Shown: piece by piece, positions 8,459 through 16,297 of the stretch
Position numbering within the stretch: the first letter of the stretch is position 1
Layout of the letters: every line of letters starts with the position of its first letter
Source of the DNA: Methylocaldum marinum
GTDB lineage: Bacteria; Pseudomonadota; Gammaproteobacteria; Methylococcales; Methylococcaceae
Direction: 5' to 3'
Length of the DNA stretch: 64,000 bases
NCBI RefSeq assembly: GCF_003584645.1
Contig: NZ_AP017928.1
Location: 5,221,501 to 5,285,500, forward strand
The notes under the pieces: model-generated
The model's input: only the letters and a program-made list of their open reading frames with translations
What the model was told of the DNA's origin: nothing
Database searches by the model: none
Made by a program: the position numbers and the translations under genes

Positions 8459-10246
8459 ATGACCAAGGCCTACGAGATCATTCGGCACACTTACGATGCC
8501 GTAGTCGTCGGAGCCGGCGGCGCAGGTTTGCGCGCAGCGCTGGGGCTGGGGGAGAAAGGCCTGAAAACGGCTTGCCTTACCAAGGTTTTTCCGACAAGAA
8601 GCCATACCGTGGCGGCACAGGGCGGCATCAGCGCCGCGCTGGGCAACATGGGCGAGGACGATTGGCGCTGGCATATGTACGACACGGTCAAGGGCTCCGA
8701 CTGGCTGGGCGATCAGGACGCGATCGAATACATGTGCCGCGAGGCGATTCCCGCCGTTATCGAGCTGGAACATTACGGCGTTCCTTTTTCGCGTACCGAG
8801 AGCGGCAAGATTTACCAGCGCGCGTTCGGCGGCATGACCACCCATTTCGGCAAGGGCTCCGCCCAGCGCACCTGCGCGGCGGCCGATTTCACCGGCCATG
8901 CCATCCTCCATACGCTTTATCAGCAGTCGCTCAAGCACGAGGTGGAGTTCTTCACCGAGTACTTCACCCTGGACCTCATCATGGACGAAGGCGAATGCCG
9001 CGGGGTGCTCGCCTGGCGCCTGGACGACGGAACGCTGCACCTGTTCCGTTCCCATATGACCATCCTGGCGACCGGCGGCTACGGCCGCTGTTATTTCTCC
9101 TGCACGTCCTCGCACACGACGACGGGCGACGGCAACGGCATGGTCCTGCGCGCCGGATTGCCGCTTCAGGACATGGAGTTCGTACAGTTCCATCCCACCG
9201 GAATTTACGGCGCCGGCTGCCTGGTCACGGAGGGGGTGAGAGGCGAGGGCGGTTATCTCACCAATTCCGAAGGCGAGCGTTTCATGGAACGTTATGCGCC
9301 CCACGCCAGGGACCTGGCCTCCCGCGACGTGGTGAGCCGCGCCATGACCCGGGAAATCCTGGAAGGGCGGGGCGTCGGGCCGGACCGGGATCACATCTAC
9401 CTGCATCTGGAATATGTGGATCCCGCGGTGATCGAAGAAAGGCTACCCGGCATCAGTCACACCGTCATGATTTTCGCCGGGGTGGATGTCACCAAGACGC
9501 CGATCCCGGTGATTCCGACCGTCCATTACAACATGGGTGGCATTCCCACCAACTATAAGTGCGAGGTGGTCACCCTCAAGGACGGCAATCCCGAGACGCC
9601 GGTGCCCGGCTTGATGGCGATCGGCGAAGCGGCCTGCGTGTCCGTGCACGGATCGAACCGGCTCGGGTCCAACTCTCTGCTCGATTTAGTGGTGTTCGGA
9701 CGTGCAGCGGCTTTGCGTTGTGCCGAGCTGATCCGGCCCAAGCAGCTGCACAAGCCCTTGCCGCCGGATGCCTGTGAACCGGCCTTGTCCCGTTTCGACC
9801 GGTTGCGCCATGCCAAGGGCTCGCGAAAAACCGCGGACATACGTCTGGCCATGCAGAGGTGCATGCAGAACCATGCCGGCGTATTCCGGACCGGAGAAGT
9901 GCTGCAGAAAGGGGTGAACCAGCTGAAAGATGTCATGGACTCGTTTCAGGATGTGCACGTTTCCGACCGTTCGCTCATCTGGAATACCGATCTGGTCGAG
10001 ACGCTGGAGCTCGAGAATCTGCTCGGCCAAGCCATGGTGACCATCGCCGGAGCCCTCAACCGGCTGGAAAGCCGCGGAGCACATACCCGCGAGGACTTTT
10101 CCGAGCGGGATGACGCGAGCTGGCTGAAACACTCCTTGCTGTGGCTGGGTGAGCGCAACGACGTCCGTATCGAGTATCGTCCGGTGCACCTATACACTTT
10201 GACCGACGAGGTCGAAGTCATTCAACCGCAAAAAAGAGTGTACTAG
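8459..10246 (+). CDS. sdhA: succinate dehydrogenase flavoprotein subunit
   Basis: This is a 595-residue SdhA, of normal family length. It has the FAD-binding GAGGAGLRAALG (residues 18-29) and RSHTVAAQGG with His49 as the expected covalent FAD attachment site. The active-site region FHPTGIYG and the C-terminal FAD loop HGSNRLGSNSLLDLVVFGR are also present. Start 8459 is chosen because it follows the sdhD stop directly and gives the usual MTKAYEIIRHTYDAVVVG beginning. SdhA oxidises succinate to fumarate in the TCA cycle and feeds electrons to SdhB. Confidence 0.97.
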   Translation: MTKAYEIIRHTYDAVVVGAGGAGLRAALGLGEKGLKTACLTKVFPTRSHTVAAQGGISAALGNMGEDDWRWHMYDTVKGSDWLGDQDAIEYMCREAIPAVIELEHYGVPFSRTESGKIYQRAFGGMTTHFGKGSAQRTCAAADFTGHAILHTLYQQSLKHEVEFFTEYFTLDLIMDEGECRGVLAWRLDDGTLHLFRSHMTILATGGYGRCYFSCTSSHTTTGDGNGMVLRAGLPLQDMEFVQFHPTGIYGAGCLVTEGVRGEGGYLTNSEGERFMERYAPHARDLASRDVVSRAMTREILEGRGVGPDRDHIYLHLEYVDPAVIEERLPGISHTVMIFAGVDVTKTPIPVIPTVHYNMGGIPTNYKCEVVTLKDGNPETPVPGLMAIGEAACVSVHGSNRLGSNSLLDLVVFGRAAALRCAELIRPKQLHKPLPPDACEPALSRFDRLRHAKGSRKTADIRLAMQRCMQNHAGVFRTGEVLQKGVNQLKDVMDSFQDVHVSDRSLIWNTDLVETLELENLLGQAMVTIAGALNRLESRGAHTREDFSERDDASWLKHSLLWLGERNDVRIEYRPVHLYTLTDEVEVIQPQKRVY

Positions 10247-10256
10247 AGTAAAGGCT

Positions 10257-11039
10257 ATGGCGCTTTTTTCACTACCCAAGAACTCTGTCGTCAAGCCCGG
10301 CAAACTGTATCCGGCGCCCGAGGGCGCGACCAATGTCAGGCGCTTCGAAATATACCGCTTTGATCCGGAGTCCGGCGAGAATCCGCGTCTCGACGTATTC
10401 GAAATCGATCTGGACCGCTGCGGACCCATGGTGCTGGATGCCATCATCAAGATCAAGAACGAGATCGACAGTACGCTGGCGTTCCGCCGTTCCTGCCGCG
10501 AAGGCGTGTGCGGCTCGTGCGCCATGAACATCGACGGCCAGAACACGCTGGCCTGCACCATGGCGATTGCGGATTGCCGCGAGGTCGTAAAGATCTATCC
10601 TCTGCCGCATCAACCGGTGATCAAGGACCTGGTGCCCGATCAAACCCATTTTTTCGCCCAATACGCTTCGATTCGCCCGTGGATTCAGACGCAAACGCCG
10701 CCACCGGCCGACCGGGAGCGGCTCCAGAGCAGGGAGGAGCGAAACCGGCTTACGGGCTATTACGAGTGCATCTTGTGCGCATGCTGTTCGACCGCCTGTC
10801 CCAGCTACTGGTGGAATAGCGAACGCTATCTCGGGCCTGCGGTTCTGCTGCAAGCCTATCGCTGGATCGTGGACAGCCGGGACGAGAATACCGGAGAGCG
10901 CCTTGACGAACTGGAAGACCCGTTCAAGCTTTACCGTTGCCACACCATCATGAACTGTACGGCGGTGTGTCCGAAATCTTTGAATCCGGCCAAGGCTATC
11001 GCCGAAATCAAGAAGCTCCTGATCGAGCGGCAGCGCTGA
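10257..11039 (+). CDS. sdhB: succinate dehydrogenase iron-sulfur subunit
   Basis: The 260-residue protein contains a plant-type [2Fe-2S] motif (CREGVCGSC...C), then CILCACCSTACPSYWW and CHTIMNCTAVCPKSLNPAKAI for the [4Fe-4S] and [3Fe-4S] clusters, in the canonical order. It relays electrons from SdhA FADH2 to ubiquinone at SdhCD. It starts 10 bases after sdhA and is followed 3 bases later by sdhE. Confidence 0.97.
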   Translation: MALFSLPKNSVVKPGKLYPAPEGATNVRRFEIYRFDPESGENPRLDVFEIDLDRCGPMVLDAIIKIKNEIDSTLAFRRSCREGVCGSCAMNIDGQNTLACTMAIADCREVVKIYPLPHQPVIKDLVPDQTHFFAQYASIRPWIQTQTPPPADRERLQSREERNRLTGYYECILCACCSTACPSYWWNSERYLGPAVLLQAYRWIVDSRDENTGERLDELEDPFKLYRCHTIMNCTAVCPKSLNPAKAIAEIKKLLIERQR

Positions 11040-11042
11040 CCG

Positions 11043-11288
11043 ATGAAACATGCCCAGCTCCGGTGGCGCTGTCGGCGTGGCATGCGGGAACTCGATCTGC
11101 TGCTGCAGCGATACCTGGACCACACCTATGAGCACGCGCCGGAAACCGAAAAGTCGACCTTCATCCGGCTGCTGGACGAGCCGGACGAGAGGCTCTGGCG
11201 GTATTTTTACGCCGACTGCACGCCCGTAGATTCATCGCTGGCCGAGCTTGTCCTCAAAATCCGTTCCGCCTCTCCGTCTTCTCCCTAA
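11043..11288 (+). CDS. sdhE: FAD assembly factor SdhE
   Basis: The 81-residue helical protein contains the RRGMRELD motif (residues 16-23), the RGxxE signature that contacts SdhA during covalent flavinylation, and later RLLDEPDERLWRYF, typical of SdhE/YgfY. It lies immediately after sdhB. Having both an SdhAF4-like and an SdhE factor in one operon covers two different steps of SdhA maturation (family knowledge). Confidence 0.93.
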   Translation: MKHAQLRWRCRRGMRELDLLLQRYLDHTYEHAPETEKSTFIRLLDEPDERLWRYFYADCTPVDSSLAELVLKIRSASPSSP

Positions 11289-11667
11289 TCCGTCACGCGG
11301 CCTGGCCGTCGGTGTGACGGTTGTCCACGCGCTGGCCGGATTCGCTTCGCTGGCCAACCCATTGCCGGCCTGGTTGAAGCTCGCGATGCTCGGTTCCGTA
11401 GTGCTCAGTTGGTGGTGGTGCCGCCGGGAATATTTCTTGAATCCGTCCGTACAGGAATTGACTCTCAAACCGGGAGGCGAATGCGAACTGGTCCTGGCTT
11501 CCGGACCCCAATCCGGAGCCGTGCTGGACAGCAGTGTCGTCACGACCTGGATGGTCATCCTGCATATCAGGACCGAGGCGAAGACACACGCCGTTACCGT
11601 GTGCCGCGACAGTGTGGACTCTGAATCATTCCGGATGCTAAGGGTATATCTTCGATGCCGCTATTAG
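11248..11667 (+). CDS. YgfX-like inner-membrane protein
   Basis: The 139-residue product has two adjacent hydrophobic segments at about residues 17-52 followed by a soluble beta-rich half (ELTLKPGGECELVL), the layout of YgfX/CptA, which in E. coli is encoded directly after sdhE (ygfY). The predicted TTG start overlaps the sdhE end by 41 bases; a GTG near 11311 is an alternative start. The E. coli protein was reported both as a cytoskeleton-targeting toxin and as a partner of SdhE; neither role can be read from this sequence. Confidence 0.7.
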   Translation: MSSKSVPPLRLLPNPSRGLAVGVTVVHALAGFASLANPLPAWLKLAMLGSVVLSWWWCRREYFLNPSVQELTLKPGGECELVLASGPQSGAVLDSSVVTTWMVILHIRTEAKTHAVTVCRDSVDSESFRMLRVYLRCRY

Positions 11668-11718
11668 CAATCGGAAACTTCAGTCGAGTATATGAGTCAA
11701 ATTACGTAACTTCCGCCG

Positions 11719-11836
11719 TTAAGGAAGTTCTGAATAAACACTCTCTTCCTGGGAAAGGATGAGGTGAGGGCCTGTTGGATCGATCAGTTGCACAGGTCGT
11801 TTCTCAGAATTGGAGACTTAATCAGAGCTTCCTTAA
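11719..11836. repeat. MITE-like element, copy 1 (TTAAGGAAG ends)
   Basis: This 118-base segment begins TTAAGGAAGTTCTGAATAA and ends with the inverted counterpart TAATCAGAGCTTCCTTAA. It is closely related over its whole length to 50766-50878, including the shared inner blocks TCAGTTGCAC and GAATTGGAGACTTA. It has no coding capacity. The near-symmetric ends and two dispersed copies fit a miniature inverted-repeat transposable element. Confidence 0.8.
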
Positions 11837-12052
11837 GTCTATCCTCGGATGTCGCCACCCGAGTATGTAAGCTTATGGCGACGATTTTTGGCGGAGGTAT
11901 CTCCAGTTCGGCCGTGCCTACCGGTATCGGAACATCATAGGCTTTGCCATACTAATCGATTCGCCGGTGCTTCGAGCTGCTTTTGGCGGCAAAGCCGTCA
12001 TCAGGCGTTAAAAGAATACTGGGAGGCCGCCTTTTTAGGGAGAGCGTGCCCT

Positions 12053-12739
12053 ATGCAAAAAGTATTTGGATCGACCGGATTCGAATTCGGCTTTCTATTC
12101 GTCATGCGGGCGGAAAGCACGATGGATCCGGAAGCTTTTGAACCCTTCTTCGGCAATCTACCCGTCGACCCTTATATCAAGGGTGATTATCGCCTTCGAC
12201 GGCTTTCGCGGTTTAAAGTCACTGAGGACGCCATCGTTAAAATGCCGCGCGGCTATCTCTTCCAGCCCAAGGAATATAATCCCCTGGTCGGCGGTATCAA
12301 GCGAGAGTTTCATGAGCTCGAAGACGAGCTCGTCAATTTCGGGATGTTCCAGACTCTGTTATCCATATTCAGAGATTTTTGCAGTCTCGATAGTGGTGCC
12401 GAAATAGGCGTCCACCAGATCCGAACTACGTGTACTCCGGATAACTTCGGAAATCCGGCTCCGGAAGGTATACATAGCGATGGCGCCGATTTCGTGTGCA
12501 TTTATTCCATTAGTCGAAGAAATATTCAGGGTGGAGAAACGCATCTTTACAAAAACAAGGAGGGCAGTCCCGTCTTCAACAAAATCCTTTGCTCCGGCGA
12601 ACTGCTGTTGATCAACGACCGGAAATTCTTCCACTATACCAGTCCGGTTCAACCTGTAGGGAAGAGCAGGGGCCACAGAGATGTGTTTGTTTTGACGTCT
12701 CCAAGCTTGCTTATGGATTATTCCGATAACGATGGTTGA
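12053..12739 (+). CDS. 2-oxoglutarate/Fe(II) dioxygenase family protein
   Basis: The 228-residue protein, taken from the ATG at 12053, resembles the 2OG-Fe dioxygenase family that includes amino-acid hydroxylases such as isoleucine 4-hydroxylase. It has IGVHQIRTTC, then HSDGADFVCIYSISRRNIQGGETHLY with the H-x-D iron-binding pair, and distal ..FFHYTSPV.....RGHRDVFVLTS with the second His and the 2OG-binding Arg. The frame is open upstream to 11849, so the start is uncertain. It stands alone between the MITE and a hairpin; the substrate cannot be inferred. Confidence 0.78.
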   Translation: MQKVFGSTGFEFGFLFVMRAESTMDPEAFEPFFGNLPVDPYIKGDYRLRRLSRFKVTEDAIVKMPRGYLFQPKEYNPLVGGIKREFHELEDELVNFGMFQTLLSIFRDFCSLDSGAEIGVHQIRTTCTPDNFGNPAPEGIHSDGADFVCIYSISRRNIQGGETHLYKNKEGSPVFNKILCSGELLLINDRKFFHYTSPVQPVGKSRGHRDVFVLTSPSLLMDYSDNDG

Positions 12740-12749
12740 TTATTCGGAT

Positions 12750-12783
12750 GGACGGGAGATGCCCATGGGGCATGGGCACGTCC
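12750..12783. other. strong hairpin after the dioxygenase gene
   Basis: TGCCCATG/CATGGGCA form an 8-bp stem with a 3-base loop, nested in outer arms GGACG/CGTCC, starting 11 bases after the dioxygenase stop. There is no T-run, so it is a candidate factor-dependent terminator or transcript-stabilising hairpin rather than a classical intrinsic terminator. The remaining bases to 13143 contain nothing recognised. Confidence 0.5.
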
Positions 12784-13143
12784 GTCAAGCTGTCGGCTAG
12801 ATCGGAAACACGATCTCGCTGCGGAAAGGATTCTTGAGTCGAAGGCTGTGGGAAACGGAGCGGTTTCTCGTCCACCGCATTCGCCGTTCGGGGATATATT
12901 CGAGAATAGCCCGAAGCGGGGAGAGGTTTGCTTTTGTCGAGCGAGTATCGCCAAGAAGGCGTTGATCCGGTCGGGGTTTTCGGTGGAGACAGAGTCGGTA
13001 CTGTGCTCCACCGGGACGTTGTATAGAAGTTATTGTGATTTTTATCGGAAGCCGGATGCTTCTGAAGTGCCTTTATCGGGTTTGTCTTATCCGATATCTC
13101 AGAGATTCGCGTCGGCCCACTTTGTACTCAAGCCTGCATGTCC

Positions 13144-13506
13144 TTAGAGCAATTGCGCGATATTGCTGGCCGCGCGTTTGACATCCAGGAAAATCAAGCC
13201 CAATTTGGCATTAGGCTTGGCCAATACCGTCAAGACCGCTTCCTTACCGGCGTATGTCATCAGCACATAGCCGGCTTTTCCTTTAATCAGGACTTGCTCC
13301 AATTCCCCGCGGGCCAATTCCTGTGCAGTGCGATCGCCCAGCGATAGCATTGCGGCACTCATGGCGCCGACTCGATCTTCATCCAGGGTCGCGGGCAATA
13401 CGGCGGCAATCATCAGACCATCGGTCGAAACGACGCCGGTCGCTTCGATATCGGCGGAAGCGCCGTTCAACTCCGAAAGTATGGAAACGAGCATTTCTGA
13501 ACGCAT
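13144..13506 (-). CDS. roadblock/LC7 domain protein (MglB-like)
   Basis: The 120-residue product matches a single roadblock/LC7 domain: an N-terminal helix (MLVSILSELNGASADIEATGVVS), a central strand-helix (AMSAAMLSLGDRTAQELARGELEQVLIKG), and C-terminal strands (GYVLMTYAGKEAVLTVLAKPNAKLGLIFLD). Bacterial roadblock proteins often act as GTPase regulators, but no small GTPase gene is nearby. It lies 9 bases after the protoglobin gene in the same direction, suggesting co-transcription. GGAG precedes the ATG. Confidence 0.85.
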   Translation of the reverse strand: MRSEMLVSILSELNGASADIEATGVVSTDGLMIAAVLPATLDEDRVGAMSAAMLSLGDRTAQELARGELEQVLIKGKAGYVLMTYAGKEAVLTVLAKPNAKLGLIFLDVKRAASNIAQLL

Positions 13507-13515
13507 CTAAATCTC

Positions 13516-14079
13516 CTATTTGTCCTTGTAAGCGGTAGCCAAGTTGGTAAACAGTGCGCGGCTCATACCGGAAATCTTGAGGAATTTTTCCAGTTCTTCC
13601 GCGAGGCTCGCCGCCTGATACGATTGCTGCATCACCAACAGGGTCATGCCGGTTACGGCACTGACCGCCGCCAGTATTTCGGCGCAGTGTCGGTTGTCGT
13701 CTCCATAGGTTTCGACGATGAGCGCGATCAGGCGATTGTTGATCAAGGTCATCGCCCCGGCCATGAACTCGACGGGTAGTCTGACTTTGACGTGCACATC
13801 GCCCACTTTGTACATCTGTTCGGTATAGTTTTTATCGAAAGGTCCGGTAAACAATCCTTCCATCCATCGGGTATGCGTTTTTTTCAATGATTCGACCCGT
13901 CCCTCGAGAAAAGCTGAAGCTTCCGGAATGCTCAGCAATTGCTGATAGAAATCTTCGGTGATTCCCGCCAGTTTCGGTTTGATCTGCGTACCCACTTCGA
14001 CAAGCAAGGCTTCTCGTTCGGGCGTCAGTCCACTAAACGATTTGGCATAGCGAGTTAATTTGTCAAAGTCATTTGACAT
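13516..14079 (-). CDS. protoglobin / globin-sensor domain protein
   Basis: The 187-residue protein consists of a globin-sensor (protoglobin) fold: VGTQIKPKLAGITEDFYQQL in the first part and VGDVHVKVRLPVEFMAGAM around residue 95, whose His is the expected proximal haem ligand. There is no attached methyl-accepting, cyclase or kinase domain, so it is a stand-alone haem sensor or gas-binding protein. It is followed by the roadblock gene, which could be its output partner (inference). A CRP-like box lies about 155 bases upstream of the start. Confidence 0.82.
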   Translation of the reverse strand: MSNDFDKLTRYAKSFSGLTPEREALLVEVGTQIKPKLAGITEDFYQQLLSIPEASAFLEGRVESLKKTHTRWMEGLFTGPFDKNYTEQMYKVGDVHVKVRLPVEFMAGAMTLINNRLIALIVETYGDDNRHCAEILAAVSAVTGMTLLVMQQSYQAASLAEELEKFLKISGMSRALFTNLATAYKDK

Positions 14080-14234
14080 GAACTACTCCGGTCAACGTGC
14101 ATTTATCTAAATCGCGGCTGCTTGGCCTTAGGTAGGCCTTGCCGCAGGAACAAGGGCATCTGTCAGCCTTCGTTAATGAAGTGTATACCAAGGATTTACG
14201 TCGGAAATTTCGGGGGGGCGTAATTTCCAAATTC

Positions 14235-14250
14235 TGTGATCTACATCACA
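14235..14250. promoter_or_regulatory. CRP-type binding site
   Basis: TGTGATCTACATCACA is a perfect match to the TGTGA-N6-TCACA consensus of CRP/Vfr/Clp-type regulators. It lies between the 3' end of the phosphohexomutase gene and the start of the protoglobin gene at 14079. The most likely regulated unit is protoglobin-roadblock, although a distance of about 155 bases to the ATG requires a long leader. Confidence 0.6.
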
Positions 14251-14264
14251 AATTTTGAAATAGG

Positions 14265-16070
14265 CTAAGGCCTTTCAGCAACCCCGGCCGATTGCTCCAA
14301 ACGGCGCAAAATGCCGTCGGGTTCGGCCACCGCCATGGCGGCGATGGCGTCGGCTCGCGCCTGGCTGTTCGAGACCGCGTAAATCCGCAGTTCGTCGGCA
14401 TTTCCCGAAGGCCGTAGGTGGGCGACGTCATCGTTGCTGAAGCGGATACGTACGCCATCGACGAAGTTAAGGCCGGTAATGGATCCGAAGCCGAGATCCG
14501 CCGTGAAGAATCCCGCCAGTTTCTGCCGAATCGTTTCGAGCGCTTGAATCTCCGCATCCGCGGCTTGAACTTCCCGGCCCTCGGCGTTCAGCAGCGAGGC
14601 TCCTTGGGACGAGAACCGCACCTCGCCGATCGCCGGATCCGAAGGCGAGAACCGCCGGACGATTTCGAGACCGACCGGCCTTGGAAACTGCTTGAGCAGC
14701 GCGGCCCGGCTGTAGCGTTTGGGAAGCGACGCAAATAGCTCGGCCAGACCGACGCCCTTTTCCCGGCTCGAACTAAGCACGGCGACGATGGGCAGGACCG
14801 CGTCGCGCGTGGGCAAGGCCTTGAGAATCCTGCCGTTTTTCGAAATGTCGGAGCCGGTGAGAAATCCGCCGTTGGCCTCCCAGCCGCAGACCGCCCGCTT
14901 GCCGCGGGCACGCGCGGTTTCCATGCCGGCAATGACGAACGGCGAGCCGATGCGCGTTTTGGGTTCGGTGATGTGCCTGAGCTTGCCGAGGTCAATGCCG
15001 TCGTTGCAACTGATGGGCACGACGGCAGCATCCGCACCGAGGTATTCCGCCGTGATCATTCCCACCAGATCGCCGCCGAAAAAGCGCAGGGCGGAGGTTT
15101 CGGCATCCACGCCGAGGATCAGCGGCCGATCGCTATCGCCGTCGGTGGAGACCACGGCATCGATCGGCCCGTGACTTGCCGCGGCGTCGTCGAACAGCGC
15201 CTGCACGGCTGCCAGCTGCGCCGCGTCGATGTTCTCGGTATCGATCGGGACGAAGGTTTCGCTGCGGCCGGCGGTGATCACTTCGGCACCGAGCCTGCGC
15301 AGTATTTCGACCAAGAGGTCCCGTCCGACGGCGGAATGCTGATAGACCAGAAGGTGCATTCCATGAAGAGGCTGGCTGCCGAAGAAATCCGTGTAGCGCT
15401 TGATATAAGCCGTGGCGGCCTCGCCGCTTTCGGTCGAGAGTTCGAGATGGCCCGCCTTGAACAGCCCCTGCGCGTCGAACAGGGAATCCGCAAAAGATTG
15501 GCTGTAAAGGCTTTCCCGCGCATCGCGGACCTTCTCGTTAATGGGCTGCTCGTGCTGTTTCAGCAGTTCCCCGCGCGAGGTGTTGGTCTTGTAGCCGTTG
15601 CGGTCAAACGGGATATGGCTGCCCGTAACCATGATGCTGCCCTTGCCGTGCGACACGGCATAGTAGGTCAGTGCGGGAGTCGGGATACAGCCTAGATTGA
15701 CCGGCCTCATGCCGGCGGTGCGTATGGCGCATTCGATGGCCTGGGCGAGTTCGCCGCGCCGGGGTTCCCCGTCGACGAACCGGCTGGAACTGGGCCTGAG
15801 ATCATAAGCGAAAAAGAACTCCTCGCCGCGCACGATGCCGCCTTCGGAAAGAGGCAGCGATTGCAGGTACTCGAGTTCCGCCAGGGCATTGATGAATACT
15901 TCCAGCTGGCTGAGATGGACCAGCAGGCCACGGCGCCCGCTGGTTCCGAATTGCAGGGCTTGCGGCTCTTGCGCCAGGCGCGAACGAAGCGAGTCTTTTT
16001 TTTCAGAGATAACGGATGTCATAGGGTCGGACTGGTTGATGGGCCAAAGATCGGCTAAGTGTTCCATCAA
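14265..16070 (-). CDS. phosphomannomutase/phosphoglucomutase family protein
   Basis: The 601-residue protein has alpha-D-phosphohexomutase landmarks: QFGTSGRRG near residue 42, a phosphoserine loop TGSHIPFDRNGYK (usually TASHNP), a metal loop STDGDSDRPL, a sugar-binding loop GWEANGGFLTGSD, and a C-terminal phosphate-binding segment RIRFSNDDVAHLRPSGNADELRIY. It interconverts hexose 1- and 6-phosphates. The loop variants place it in a less typical subgroup, so the preferred sugar is uncertain. A second candidate start is at 16022; neither has a clear ribosome-binding site. Confidence 0.88.
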   Translation of the reverse strand: MMEHLADLWPINQSDPMTSVISEKKDSLRSRLAQEPQALQFGTSGRRGLLVHLSQLEVFINALAELEYLQSLPLSEGGIVRGEEFFFAYDLRPSSSRFVDGEPRRGELAQAIECAIRTAGMRPVNLGCIPTPALTYYAVSHGKGSIMVTGSHIPFDRNGYKTNTSRGELLKQHEQPINEKVRDARESLYSQSFADSLFDAQGLFKAGHLELSTESGEAATAYIKRYTDFFGSQPLHGMHLLVYQHSAVGRDLLVEILRRLGAEVITAGRSETFVPIDTENIDAAQLAAVQALFDDAAASHGPIDAVVSTDGDSDRPLILGVDAETSALRFFGGDLVGMITAEYLGADAAVVPISCNDGIDLGKLRHITEPKTRIGSPFVIAGMETARARGKRAVCGWEANGGFLTGSDISKNGRILKALPTRDAVLPIVAVLSSSREKGVGLAELFASLPKRYSRAALLKQFPRPVGLEIVRRFSPSDPAIGEVRFSSQGASLLNAEGREVQAADAEIQALETIRQKLAGFFTADLGFGSITGLNFVDGVRIRFSNDDVAHLRPSGNADELRIYAVSNSQARADAIAAMAVAEPDGILRRLEQSAGVAERP

Positions 16071-16297
16071 CGCGGCGACTGGGCAAGCAAACGGGAATCC
16101 GACCGGAGGTCGGCCGTTGCATTTTCGGGAAGCCGGTCACGGGCTTCGTCGAAACCGGAGTGAAACAAGCCTCTCGTCCTGCGCCGCCATCCTTTGTGTT
16201 AACCTCTCCGGTGCCGACTCATCACATCGACGGGAAGCCGCTCGGCGCTCGATTCCGGTCCGATGAAGCGACCGGCCGTATCACAGAGGAGTCCACC

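Noticed and set aside
8447..9406. 319-codon minus-strand open frame
   Set aside because: Antisense to sdhA.
11849..12052. Upstream extension of the dioxygenase gene
   Set aside because: The extension begins 12 bases after the MITE-like repeat, lacks a ribosome-binding site and does not resemble the family; the ATG at 12053 gives a normal length, though the extension is not excluded.
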